From assembly GCF_000935045.1 (NCBI RefSeq), contig NZ_JYKS01000031.1, forward strand, positions 1 through 64,000: 64,000 nucleotides of DNA, in the 5' to 3' direction. Positions 36,455-47,011 of this stretch are shown piece by piece. The DNA is from Pseudomonas sp. 10-1B (GTDB lineage: Bacteria > Pseudomonadota > Gammaproteobacteria > Pseudomonadales > Pseudomonadaceae). Each line of letters begins with the position of its first letter. Positions within the stretch are counted from its first letter, which is position 1. Position numbers and translations under genes: made by a program. The notes under the pieces are model-generated. The model was not told the DNA's origin. It searched no databases and worked only from the letters and a program-made list of their open reading frames with translations.

Positions 36455-36892
36455 TCAGGACTTCTCGAGGTTGGCCAGGATCTTCGCATGCACCCGCATG
36501 CACACCTGCAGGTCGGCCTCGTCAACCCCGGTAAACAGCTCGATCCGCAGCTGATTGGCAATGGTTTCGATCTGCTCGATCAGCGGCTTGGCCGGCGGGC
36601 ACAGCAGGATCTTTTTCGCCCGCCGGTCCTCCAGCACCGCCTGCCGACGCACCAGCCCCTGCGCCTCCAGGCTGTCGAGCAGACGCGCCAGGGTCGGGCC
36701 TTCGACGCCCACGCTCTGGGCCAGCTCACGCTGGGTAGGGGCTTCTTCGAAACGGGCCAGGTGCAGCAACACCAGCCAACGCGCCTGGGACAGGTTGAGC
36801 CCGGCCAGGCGGCGGTCCAGTTCGGCACGCCAACCCCGGGACATCTGGGCCAGCTGCATGCCGAAGCGGTGTTGGTTGTCGTTCAGGGGCAT
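36455..36892 (-). CDS. MarR-family regulator
   Basis: This 145-aa winged-helix regulator has LDRRLAGLNLSQARWLVLLHLARF and RRQAVLEDRRAKKILL (the wing), with TQRELAQSVGVEGPTLARLLDSLEA in the recognition part. ATG 36892 is taken over a TTG two codons up. It lies between plpD and recQ; its target is unknown. MarR proteins of this type usually respond to phenolic or oxidant ligands. Confidence 0.82.
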   Translation of the reverse strand: MPLNDNQHRFGMQLAQMSRGWRAELDRRLAGLNLSQARWLVLLHLARFEEAPTQRELAQSVGVEGPTLARLLDSLEAQGLVRRQAVLEDRRAKKILLCPPAKPLIEQIETIANQLRIELFTGVDEADLQVCMRVHAKILANLEKS

Positions 36893-37042
36893 AAGCAACT
36901 CATTGAGCAGATCTAATTATTAGGCAGCTAACCATGCCCGGCCCCACGAGGCAAGGCTCGGCCACGGTGGAATGTTCGATAATCGTCAAAAATCATGACA
37001 AAGGTCAGCAGATGGCGGGTTTGCCCTCGAACTCGCTACTGG

Positions 37043-39190
<2,148 letters not shown>

Positions 39191-39437
39191 GTGCAACTCC
39201 ACAAATCGCCGTACCATCCTGGACACAGGCTGGACGAAAAACCCGCCCCGCACACGCCGAATGCGTAAGCGGTTTTTGCCAGGCAGCTGGCAAAACCTGC
39301 CCCTGGATGAAAAATCGCGGAGTATACCGCAGCACCGCACTGCGCAGGGCACTACCACGATAGACGTTCCCTTTGCCCCGCTGCCGCTGCAAGGTGCTAG
39401 AATTCGTTATCGTTTATTCCCCCAAGGTAGCCCTGTA

Positions 39438-40025
39438 ATGTCCTTCGCCGAGCAACTGACCCGCCTGCAAGCCTTCCTCGACGCCGATGAGCTGCACGAA
39501 GAAGCGCTGGACTATGTCGCCGCCCACGGCTACCTCACCGCCCTGTCGATCAACGCCGAGGAAGTACCCGAGCGCGAATGGATCGACGCCCTGTTCGCAG
39601 AAGAACCGCACTACGCCAGCGACGCCCAGCGTACCGAGATCGAAGCTACCTTGGTGGCCCTCAAGGCACACATCGCCCGCCAGCTGGCCAGTGACGACGA
39701 ATTCGAACTGCCGTGCGACCTCGACCTGACCGACGAGCCGGACGATTCCGACCTGCGCGGCTGGTGCATCGGCTTCATGGAAGGCGTGTTCCTGCGTGAA
39801 GAGGCCTGGTTCGAGAACGCCGAGGAAGAAGTCAGCGAGATGCTGCTGCCGATCATGGTCGGCTCGGGCCTGTTCGACGAGCAACCGGAATTCGCCGACA
39901 TCGCCAGCAACGCCAACCTGCAGGATGACATGATCGTACAGATCCCCGAAGCGCTGACCGCGCTGTTCCTGCTGCTGCACGCCCCTGACGAAAAACCGGC
40001 GCTGCTCAAGCCACGCCACCATTGA
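39438..40025 (+). CDS. UPF0149/YecA-family protein
   Basis: This 195-aa acidic protein has the UPF0149 pattern DLRGWCIGFMEGVFLREEAWF and ALTALFLLLHAPD. It lacks the C-terminal SEC-C zinc motif of the longer YecA proteins. Its function is unknown. AAGG precedes the ATG by 11 bases, a weak site. It is followed after 7 bp by a DUF454 gene, likely one operon. Confidence 0.8.
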   Translation: MSFAEQLTRLQAFLDADELHEEALDYVAAHGYLTALSINAEEVPEREWIDALFAEEPHYASDAQRTEIEATLVALKAHIARQLASDDEFELPCDLDLTDEPDDSDLRGWCIGFMEGVFLREEAWFENAEEEVSEMLLPIMVGSGLFDEQPEFADIASNANLQDDMIVQIPEALTALFLLLHAPDEKPALLKPRHH

Positions 40026-40032
40026 TTCGCCT

Positions 40033-40398
40033 GTGCGCTACCTGCTGCTGGCCATCGGCTGGCTCAGCGTCGCACTAGGGGTGCTGGGGATCTTCCTGCC
40101 GGTATTGCCCACCACCCCGTTCCTGCTATTGGCGGCAGCCTGCTTTGCCCGCAGCTCGCCGCGCTTTCATCACTGGCTGGTCCATCACCCCAAGCTGGGG
40201 CCGTGGATCCGTGACTACCTCAGTGGTGAAGGCATCCCCCTCAAGGGCAAGGTCTACGCCATCGGCCTGATGTGGGCCAGCATTGGTCTTTCGTGTTACC
40301 TGGTCCCCCTGTTCTGGGCGCGCACCTTCATGTTGACCAGCGCCGTGCTGGTAAGCCTGTATATCCTTCGGCAGAAAACCCTGCAAAAGCCCAGGTGA
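40033..40398 (+). CDS. YbaN-like DUF454 membrane protein
   Basis: This 121-aa protein has the DUF454 features: an N-terminal helix GWLSVALGVLGIFLPVLPTTPFLLLAAACFARSS (motif, about 9-42) with PTTPF, and two C-terminal helices. Its start is GTG 40033. It is an inner-membrane protein of unknown function, sitting 7 bp after the UPF0149 gene. Confidence 0.82.
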   Translation: MRYLLLAIGWLSVALGVLGIFLPVLPTTPFLLLAAACFARSSPRFHHWLVHHPKLGPWIRDYLSGEGIPLKGKVYAIGLMWASIGLSCYLVPLFWARTFMLTSAVLVSLYILRQKTLQKPR

Positions 40399-40708
40399 CA
40401 ATTTATTGTCGCCAAATATCACTTTCGCCTAACTGGCATTCCCCTTATCCGAAATAATTCTGGAACTTGGCGAAAGCCTTGTGCTTATTGGCTTTATAGG
40501 TTTTTTACGCGCCTGTATCCAGCACTTTCACGCAAGCCAATTAGACAATATTGATCTATAATATCAACTTGATATGAATAAATCTTCTTATCTATCTCAT
40601 TGAATGTACTTAGCTGTGTTGTTAAAAACCTGCAACACTATAAGCGATATCTTTATCGTCATTTTTTTGGCGATCAGCAGGATCATTTCAAGATCAGGGA
40701 GATGTACC
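40399..40708. other. AT-rich region upstream of lapE
   Basis: These 310 bp are distinctly AT-rich next to high-GC neighbours. A good -10 TATAAT lies at 40557-40562, 147 bp before the lapE ATG, with a poor -35. It overlaps a short symmetric element (TTGAT-N7-ATCAA, 40551-40567) followed by another TTGATAT. This looks like a regulated promoter. I saw no gene in it. Confidence 0.4.
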
Positions 40709-42067
40709 ATGCGCGTTTTGAACCCCATCACCAGTGCATTACTGTTGGCCCTGGCGAGTGCCAACGTACAGGCGATGTCGATCACCGAAGCGGTCCAAAG
40801 CGCCGTGGACTACCACCCGCAAGTCAGCTCCAACCGCAACAGCAAGCTGTCGGCCGATGAGGACGTGAAGTTTGCGCGTGGTGGCTACTACCCTTCCGTG
40901 GATTTGGTCGCGGGCTACGGCCGCCAGCGGTCGGACAACGTCAATACCCGGGCAGAAGGTAACCATAACAAGGAAACCCTCAACTACACCCAGTCCGAAC
41001 TGCGCCTGCGGCAGATGATCTTCGATGGCTTCAACACCTCGAACGAAGTGGGCCGCACCGAGGCGGTCTCCACCTCTCGCGCCTACTACACCCAGGCAGT
41101 TGCCCAGGATGTCGCCCTGCGCGCGGTCGAGGTGTATCTGGAAGTGCTCAAGCGCCGTGAACTGGTGACCCTGGCCAAGAACAACCTGCAAGCCCACCTG
41201 CGGGTCAACGACCAGATCGGCCTGCGCAACGAGCGCGGCGTCGGCAGCACCGCCGACCTTGACCAGTCCCGCGCACGTCGCGCCCTGGCGGAAAACAACC
41301 TGGACACCGCCGAAGTCGACCTGGCCGATGCCGAGGCCAACTTCTTCAGCGTCATCGGCCGGATGCCGGACGAACTGGAAAGCCCGCAGAGCATCAAGGG
41401 CGAGGTGCCAGGCAGCCTCGACGAAGCGCGCAACGGCATGCGCCAGAACAACCCTTACATCAAGTCTGCCCAGGCTGACGTGAACGCCGCCGAGCAGCAA
41501 TACGAAGTGGGCAAGTCGACCTTCTACCCACGCTTCGACGCCATTCTGGCCACTGGTGCCAACAACAACACCGGCGGCGAAAAAGGCCACAACAACAACG
41601 ACTGGCAAGCTGGCGTCGAGATGAACTACAACCTGTTCCGCGGCGGCAGCGACAAGGCCCGCCTGCAGTCCGATGCGCACAAGATCAACCAGGCCCTGGA
41701 CATCCGCAACAACGCCCTGCGCGAGCTGACCGAGAACCTGAGCCTGGCGTGGAACGCCATGAACAACGCGAGCAAGCAGCTGCCGACCGCGCGCGAATAC
41801 GCCGAGACCACCAAGCGCGTGCGTGCTGCCTACCAGGACCAGTTCGGCCTGGGCCAGCGTACCTTGCTCGACGTGCTCGACAGTGAGAACGAGCTGTACA
41901 ACGCCGACCGCCGCTACACCGAGGTGCGTTATACCGAGGAGTTCTCGCGCTACCGGGTACTGGCAACCATGGGTGAGTTGCTGAGCAAGCAGCGTATTTC
42001 GCTGCCGCCAGAAGCGCTGGCGACCACCGAAGTGCGCACCGAGGCGCGTTTGCCTGAGATGCGTTGA
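40709..42067 (+). CDS. lapE: LapE, TolC-like outer-membrane channel of the LapA type I secretion system
   Basis: This 452-aa TolC-family protein has a signal peptide (cleaved near residue 22, after ASANVQA), and two repeated coiled-coil and beta-strand halves, with long helices (AVAQDVALRAVEVYLEVLKR, AEQQYEVGKS). It matches P. putida LapE in length and in its chromosomal setting after recQ. LapE forms the outer-membrane part of the LapBCE exporter for the giant adhesin LapA; lapABC are elsewhere. ATG 40709 is chosen for the signal peptide. The upstream AT-rich region is described separately. Confidence 0.85.
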   Translation: MRVLNPITSALLLALASANVQAMSITEAVQSAVDYHPQVSSNRNSKLSADEDVKFARGGYYPSVDLVAGYGRQRSDNVNTRAEGNHNKETLNYTQSELRLRQMIFDGFNTSNEVGRTEAVSTSRAYYTQAVAQDVALRAVEVYLEVLKRRELVTLAKNNLQAHLRVNDQIGLRNERGVGSTADLDQSRARRALAENNLDTAEVDLADAEANFFSVIGRMPDELESPQSIKGEVPGSLDEARNGMRQNNPYIKSAQADVNAAEQQYEVGKSTFYPRFDAILATGANNNTGGEKGHNNNDWQAGVEMNYNLFRGGSDKARLQSDAHKINQALDIRNNALRELTENLSLAWNAMNNASKQLPTAREYAETTKRVRAAYQDQFGLGQRTLLDVLDSENELYNADRRYTEVRYTEEFSRYRVLATMGELLSKQRISLPPEALATTEVRTEARLPEMR

Positions 42068-42100
42068 TCGGCTTGAGATTGCCGGGGCCGCGTTGCGGCC

Positions 42101-42184
42101 CATCGCCGGCAAGCCAGCTCCCACAGGTTTGGCGCTGAGATTTGGAAATACGCGGTCTCTGTGGGAGCGGGCGTGCCCGCGAAG
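42101..42184. repeat. Mixed REP pair (type B left, type A right)
   Basis: The left copy (42101-42126) has the type B core CGCCGGCAAGCCAGCTCCCACAGG, the right copy (42161-42184) is an inverted type A core (GAGCGGGCGTGCCCGCGAA). A GGGGCCGCGTTGCGGCCC hairpin precedes it. It lies between lapE and the convergent DTW gene. Confidence 0.82.
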
Positions 42185-42207
42185 GGCTGCAAAGCAGCCC
42201 CCAGTCC

Positions 42208-42807
42208 TCACTCGGTACCATGGTTGCGCTGGAACGTCTCCTTCCCCATGGCCCTGATCTGCCCTTCGATCAAGGCCTCGAATGGCGCCAGCAGCGCATC
42301 GAAACAGGCAGGTCGCTCCAGCGCATTCAACGCCCCCACCACCGCCTCGATGGTCGACAACGCCCCCGCCTCCGGCGCTTTGCGCAACCGGTAGCGTGAA
42401 GGCGCGACCGCCCCCAGCGTCACCCGCGGCAACGCCTCCAGCACCGGGTTCAGGTACAGCAGCTTGCGCGCCTTGCGCCAGGTGCCGTCGGGCACGATCA
42501 GCAGCAAGGGCTTGGCATCCGCCTTGTCATAGGCGCTCAGCACCTGGGCGTCATCGCCCGGGAACAGCAGTGCCGGCCGGTAGCCGGGCGTGGCCAGCAA
42601 CTGATCCAGGTCATCGAACACCTCGCCTACCCGCAGCTCGGCGTTGTTCAGGCCAAGGGCGGCCAGGCGCGCGGTGTTCAGGGCGTGGGAGGTTTCACTG
42701 GGGTGCTGCAACAGGATGACGCGGGTACGGCTGTCGAGTGCGGGGATCAGTGGGCAAAGGCAATGGTCGAGCGGGCGCTGGCAGCGCTCGCAGCGGGGTC
42801 TGGGCAT
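42208..42807 (-). CDS. DTW-domain tRNA-uridine aminocarboxypropyltransferase
   Basis: This 199-aa DTW-domain protein has four N-terminal cysteines (CERCQRPLDHCLCP) likely to bind zinc, and the DxTW motif as PDGTWRKARKL. Members transfer the aminocarboxypropyl group of SAM to uridine in tRNA (acp3U; E. coli TapT/YfiP and TuaA). ATG 42807 is preceded by AAGGAG. It is followed by a REP pair and lapE on the opposite strand. Which tRNA position is modified is not evident. Confidence 0.82.
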   Translation of the reverse strand: MPRPRCERCQRPLDHCLCPLIPALDSRTRVILLQHPSETSHALNTARLAALGLNNAELRVGEVFDDLDQLLATPGYRPALLFPGDDAQVLSAYDKADAKPLLLIVPDGTWRKARKLLYLNPVLEALPRVTLGAVAPSRYRLRKAPEAGALSTIEAVVGALNALERPACFDALLAPFEALIEGQIRAMGKETFQRNHGTE

Positions 42808-42864
42808 CGGGTTCTCCTTGGCGAGGACATTTTGCCACAGAACCGGGGCCCGCTTTGCGGGCCC

Positions 42865-42950
42865 TGTAGGAGTGGGCTTGCCCGCGAACACGGGCAAAGC
42901 CCGTGCCAGCCTCCGCGTTGCCTGCTTCGCGGGCAAGCCCGCTCCTACAA
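42865..42950. repeat. REP pair (type A BIME)
   Basis: Inverted REP cores lie at 42865-42888 and 42924-42950, spaced by a segment with an internal palindrome (CACGGGCAAAGCCCGTG). A GGGCCCGCTTTGCGGGCCC stem precedes it. Confidence 0.82.
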
Positions 42951-42981
42951 GCGATTGGGCCGCAAGGCGGCCCCCGCGATT

Positions 42982-44547
42982 TCAGCGGTTGAACCGCTCC
43001 GCCAGGCTATGCAGGTACTCCGCCATACGCTCCAGGTCCTGGCTGATTTCCGCCCCCTGCCTGGCCTGCCCGGCACTCTGATCGCACAGATGGGCAATCC
43101 TCACGATCTGCTGGTTGATGTCCTCGGCCACATGGCTCTGTTGCTCCGACGCCGTCGCCATCTGCTGGCTCATGCCCGTGATGCGGCTGACCGCCTGGGC
43201 AATCCCGCTCAACGCCGCCTGCACTGCCTCGACACTGTGCACGCTGTCCCGCGAGATCTGCTCGCCACGGCTGGCGGTGCTCACCGCGCGCTCGGCCCCT
43301 GCACGCAACGACGCGATAATCTGGTGGATCTCCTCAGTCGAGGCGCGGGTGCGCTGGGCCAGCGAACGCACTTCGTCGGCCACCACGGCAAAGCCGCGCC
43401 CCTGCTCGCCGGCGCGCGCCGCTTCAATGGCGGCGTTGAGCGCCAGCAGGTTGGTCTGCTCGGCAATCGAGGTGATCACATCCACCACGCTGCCAATCGA
43501 CTGCGTCTGCTCGGCCAGGGCATTGACCGCCTGGCCGATGTCATTGACCGCATCGTTCATGCTGCCCATGGCTTTCAGGCTCTTGAGGGCCAGCTCACTG
43601 CCTTGCTGCGCCAGCTGGTCGGCGTCGCCCGCCGCATGCGCCGTGCTCTGCACGTTGTGGGTGACCTGCTGAATGGTCGCGGCCATCTGCGCGATGGCCG
43701 TGGCGGACTGGTCGGTCTCGTTGCGCTGGCGGTCGAGCATCTGCGCCTGGGCATCGGACAGGTCGGACGACTGCGCCGCCCGCGACTTCACCCCGACCCC
43801 AGCGTCCACCAGACGAGTCAGGGCCGTTTGCAGGCGCGCCTCCTCACTAATGATGGCCAGGTCGAGCTGGCCCTGCAGGCCCGGGTTGTCGCTGTAGGTC
43901 AGCGCCACCAGCGGACTGGTGAAGGCCTTGGGGTGCTCGGCCAGCGTGCGACGAATGGCCTGGTTCTGCCGGTGTTCGACCAGATACCAGGCCAGCAGCA
44001 GGCTGGCCATCAGCACCCCGAGCGCCGCGTAAGGCGGCAGCCACAGGTAACCCGCTGCCGATAGCAGGCCTGCACCGAGCAGCGGCCAGCCGTGGCTCAG
44101 GCCATGCCCTAACCGAGCCACCCACGGTACCGGCGCGCGGCCGCCGCGCAAGCGTGCGTACAACGCCTCGGCGCGGTGGATCTGCTCGCGCGTGGGCACC
44201 GAGCGCACCGACTCATAGCCACTGATGCGGCCCTGTTCGTAGATCGCCGTGACATAGGCGCTGACCCAGTAGTAGTCACCGTTTTTCGCCCGGTTCTTGA
44301 TCACGCCCATCCATGGTTTGCCTTGCTTGATGGTCTCCCACATATGGCCGAACACCGCTGGCGGCATATCCGGGTGGCGCACCAGGTTGTGGGGTTGGCC
44401 GACCAGCTCGTCGTAGGTGAACCCGCTGATCGCCACAAAGGCGTCGTTGCAGTAGGTGATGCGGCTGTTGAGGTCCGTGGTGGAAATCAGGCGTTGATCG
44501 CTGGAGAAGGTTCTTTCGTGCTCAGTGACGGGCAAATTCATGCGCAT
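42982..44547 (-). CDS. Aer-like aerotaxis receptor (PAS-MCP)
   Basis: This 521-aa methyl-accepting chemotaxis protein has an N-terminal PAS domain (TDLNSRITYCNDAF to about 120), two closely spaced membrane segments (about 160-195), and a MCP signalling domain with the hairpin tip ITSIAEQTNLLALNAAIEAARAGEQGRGFA (motif; about 370-400). There is no large periplasmic domain, as in Aer, which senses redox state through FAD in PAS. It probably is one of the P. putida Aer paralogues. ATG 44547 follows AAGGA. Confidence 0.88.
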   Translation of the reverse strand: MRMNLPVTEHERTFSSDQRLISTTDLNSRITYCNDAFVAISGFTYDELVGQPHNLVRHPDMPPAVFGHMWETIKQGKPWMGVIKNRAKNGDYYWVSAYVTAIYEQGRISGYESVRSVPTREQIHRAEALYARLRGGRAPVPWVARLGHGLSHGWPLLGAGLLSAAGYLWLPPYAALGVLMASLLLAWYLVEHRQNQAIRRTLAEHPKAFTSPLVALTYSDNPGLQGQLDLAIISEEARLQTALTRLVDAGVGVKSRAAQSSDLSDAQAQMLDRQRNETDQSATAIAQMAATIQQVTHNVQSTAHAAGDADQLAQQGSELALKSLKAMGSMNDAVNDIGQAVNALAEQTQSIGSVVDVITSIAEQTNLLALNAAIEAARAGEQGRGFAVVADEVRSLAQRTRASTEEIHQIIASLRAGAERAVSTASRGEQISRDSVHSVEAVQAALSGIAQAVSRITGMSQQMATASEQQSHVAEDINQQIVRIAHLCDQSAGQARQGAEISQDLERMAEYLHSLAERFNR

Positions 44548-44675
44548 CTGGGCGATCCTTGGGGCTGGAAAGGAAGAGTAATCAACAACGCATGATTGAT
44601 ATGTAGCAGAACGCCATTAGGCTGGCGGCCCCACAACGACAAAAATTTAACGCCTGCCGACAGCCTGCATTTCCT

Positions 44676-45569
44676 TCAGCCGACATTGAGCTGGCTTTTC
44701 AACAGGTCGCGGAAGGTCTGGATCAATGGCTCGCGGCTTCGCCCACGACGAATGATCAGCGAAAACGGTGCCTGGTAGCCAAAGGTGGAAGGCGACAGTA
44801 CGCGCAAGTCCCCCTTGTCGACCCAGGCCTGCGCATAGTGCTCGGGCAGGTAGCCGATATAGGCCCCGGAAAGAATCAAGATCAACTGCGCCTCCATGCT
44901 CTCCACCGTCGCCGCGCTGTGCTTGAAGCCATGCCGGGCCAGTTCGGCCTGGCTCCAGTAACCGCGCCCGACCATGCGCTGCTGGGTCACCACCTGCTCG
45001 GGGATGCGCCGCTCGCCATACAACGGGTGGCGGCTGCTGCAGTACAGCCAGTGCTGTTCTCGGTACAACGGCTGGTAGAGCAGGCCGCTCATGCGTGAGG
45101 AAAACGCGCCGATGGCCAGGTCCAGGCGGTTGTCCTGCACGCCCAGTTGCAGCTCGTACGGGCTGGACACCGACAAGTGCAGGTGTACTGCCGGGTGTTC
45201 CTGGCTGTAGGCACCGATGGCCTCGGCCAGCGGCAAGGCCCGGTCACCGACCGTGGAGTCGATCACGCCCAGGTTGAGAGTGCCGCGCAACTCGCCCTTG
45301 AGGGCCGCGGCATATTGCTCGAAGCCATCCAGTTCGGCCAGCAGGCGCAAGGTTTCCTGGTGGAACAGCTCGCCCTTGCTGGTCAGGCTGAAACCGCCCC
45401 GGCCACGGTGACACAGCACGATACCCAGGGCGCCTTCCAGCTGGCTCATATAGGTGCTGATGGCCGAGGTCGACAGGTTCAACTCGCGCTGGGCATTGGC
45501 GAAGCCCTGGTGGCGCACCACACTGACGAAGATGCGCAGCAGTTTCAGGTCGGGCAGGGTCGAGGCCAT
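44676..45569 (-). CDS. LysR-family regulator, GbuR-like
   Basis: This 297-aa LysR protein has the N-terminal HTH (HQGFANAQRELNLSTSAIS) and an effector domain. It is divergent from the guanidinobutyrase gene, as GbuR is in P. aeruginosa, and a perfect 8-bp inverted repeat lies between them. It would activate gbuA in response to 4-guanidinobutyrate. ATG 45569 (MASTLPDLKLLRIFVSV) is chosen over an ATG six codons upstream. The gene name is inferred from context. Confidence 0.75.
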   Translation of the reverse strand: MASTLPDLKLLRIFVSVVRHQGFANAQRELNLSTSAISTYMSQLEGALGIVLCHRGRGGFSLTSKGELFHQETLRLLAELDGFEQYAAALKGELRGTLNLGVIDSTVGDRALPLAEAIGAYSQEHPAVHLHLSVSSPYELQLGVQDNRLDLAIGAFSSRMSGLLYQPLYREQHWLYCSSRHPLYGERRIPEQVVTQQRMVGRGYWSQAELARHGFKHSAATVESMEAQLILILSGAYIGYLPEHYAQAWVDKGDLRVLSPSTFGYQAPFSLIIRRGRSREPLIQTFRDLLKSQLNVG

Positions 45570-45623
45570 GGTGCAACGGTTCCGCAACGGTATTTGCGCG
45601 CAGTCTAACCGCTCCTTCAGCCT

Positions 45624-45647
45624 TTAGTTCAGAAAATCATGAACTAA
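45624..45647. promoter_or_regulatory. Operator candidate between LysR gene and gbuA
   Basis: TTAGTTCA (45624-45631) and TGAACTAA (45640-45647) are perfect 8-bp inverted arms with an 8-nt spacer. The site is 55 bp upstream of the LysR start and 148 bp before gbuA, where a LysR protein controlling both would bind. Confidence 0.55.
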
Positions 45648-45794
45648 GTTTTTGCCGGTAGCGATTCTTCCCCGGCACTACCTTCAGCAGACTTGGCCGA
45701 AATGTCCCTGCCCGCCGGCAGTACCACACTTGAAAGGCGCGCGGCGGCACAGGTTCGAACAAACAGAACAATCGACCGACTGATGAGGCCCACC

Positions 45795-46745
45795 GTGGAC
45801 AAGATCCTCCACCAACCACTGGGCGGCAACGAAATGCCGCGTTTCGGCGGCATCGCCACCATGCTCCGTCTTCCCCACCTGCAAAGCGCCGAAGGCCTGG
45901 ATGCTGCCTTCATCGGCGTGCCCCTGGACATCGGTACATCGCTGCGCTCCGGCACCCGCTTCGGCCCACGGCAGATCCGCGCCGAATCGGTGATGATCCG
46001 CCCGTACAACATGGCCACCGGGGCTGCACCGTTCGACTCGCTGTCGGTGGCCGACATCGGTGACGTGGCGATCAACACCTTCAACCTGCTGGACGCCGTG
46101 CGCATCATCGAAGAAGCGTATGACGAGATCCTCGAGCACAACATCATCCCGCTGACGCTGGGTGGCGACCACACCATCACCCTGCCGATCCTTCGTGCGC
46201 TGCACAAGAAGCACGGCAAGATCGGCCTGGTGCACATCGACGCCCACGCCGACGTCAACGACCACATGTTCGGCGAGAAGATCGCCCACGGCACCACCTT
46301 CCGCCGCGCCGTGGAAGAAGGCCTGCTCGATTGCGACCGCGTGGTGCAGATCGGCCTGCGCGCCCAGGGCTACACCGCCGACGACTTCAACTGGAGCCGC
46401 CGCCAGGGCTTTCGCGTGGTCCAGGCCGAAGAATGCTGGCACAAATCGCTGGCGCCATTGATGGCCGAAGTGCGGGAAAAGGTCGGCGGCGGCCCAGTTT
46501 ACCTGTCGTTCGACATCGACGGCATCGACCCGGCCTGGGCGCCTGGCACTGGCACCCCGGAAATCGGCGGCTTGACCACCATCCAGGCGATGGAGATCAT
46601 TCGCGGCTGCCACGGCCTGGACCTGATCGGCTGTGACCTCGTCGAAGTCTCCCCGCCTTACGACACCACCGGCAATACCTCGCTGCTTGGCGCCAACCTG
46701 CTGTTCGAGATGCTTTGCGTGCTGCCAGGTGTAGTGCGCCGCTGA
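45795..46745 (+). CDS. gbuA: Guanidinobutyrase GbuA (agmatinase family)
   Basis: This 316-aa ureohydrolase splits 4-guanidinobutyrate to 4-aminobutyrate and urea. The manganese ligands lie in GGDHTITLP, HIDAHADVND and SFDIDGIDPA. The opening VDKILHQPLGGNEMPRFGG and AHGTTFRRAVEEGLLDC closely fit P. aeruginosa GbuA rather than SpeB. I chose GTG 45795, which has GAGG six bases upstream; ATG 45783 has none. Regulator, enzyme and symporter gene order matches the P. aeruginosa gbu locus. Agmatine as substrate is the alternative. Confidence 0.8.
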   Translation: MDKILHQPLGGNEMPRFGGIATMLRLPHLQSAEGLDAAFIGVPLDIGTSLRSGTRFGPRQIRAESVMIRPYNMATGAAPFDSLSVADIGDVAINTFNLLDAVRIIEEAYDEILEHNIIPLTLGGDHTITLPILRALHKKHGKIGLVHIDAHADVNDHMFGEKIAHGTTFRRAVEEGLLDCDRVVQIGLRAQGYTADDFNWSRRQGFRVVQAEECWHKSLAPLMAEVREKVGGGPVYLSFDIDGIDPAWAPGTGTPEIGGLTTIQAMEIIRGCHGLDLIGCDLVEVSPPYDTTGNTSLLGANLLFEMLCVLPGVVRR

Positions 46746-46764
46746 GCGGCTGCAACATCTCCCC

Positions 46765-46862
46765 CTGTGGGAGCGGGCGAGCCCGCGAAGGGGCCAGCAC
46801 TGACAACATCTGTGCATGGCAAGGGCTGCGCCCTTGTTCGCGGGCACGCCCGCTCCCACAGG
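46765..46862. repeat. REP pair (type A BIME)
   Basis: Inverted REP cores at 46765-46790 and 46837-46862 with a spacer containing AGGGCTGCGCCCTT. It splits gbuA from the symporter gene by 266 bp. Confidence 0.85.
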
Positions 46863-47011
46863 GGTTAAGTGCAAGTCTCTAGAAAGTACCACGGCAGGAG
46901 CCATGCGGGAGGGCCACTGAGGCCCGCCAACACACGACAAGACCGCCGGGCGCCGTGAACCCCGCCCGCGTGGTCGATCTCGCCATAATAAAGATAATCG
47001 GGAGACCCCCA

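Noticed and set aside
40463..40490. AlgU-type promoter (GAACTT) upstream of lapE
   Set aside because: No TCTGA-like -10 follows at 16-17 bp.
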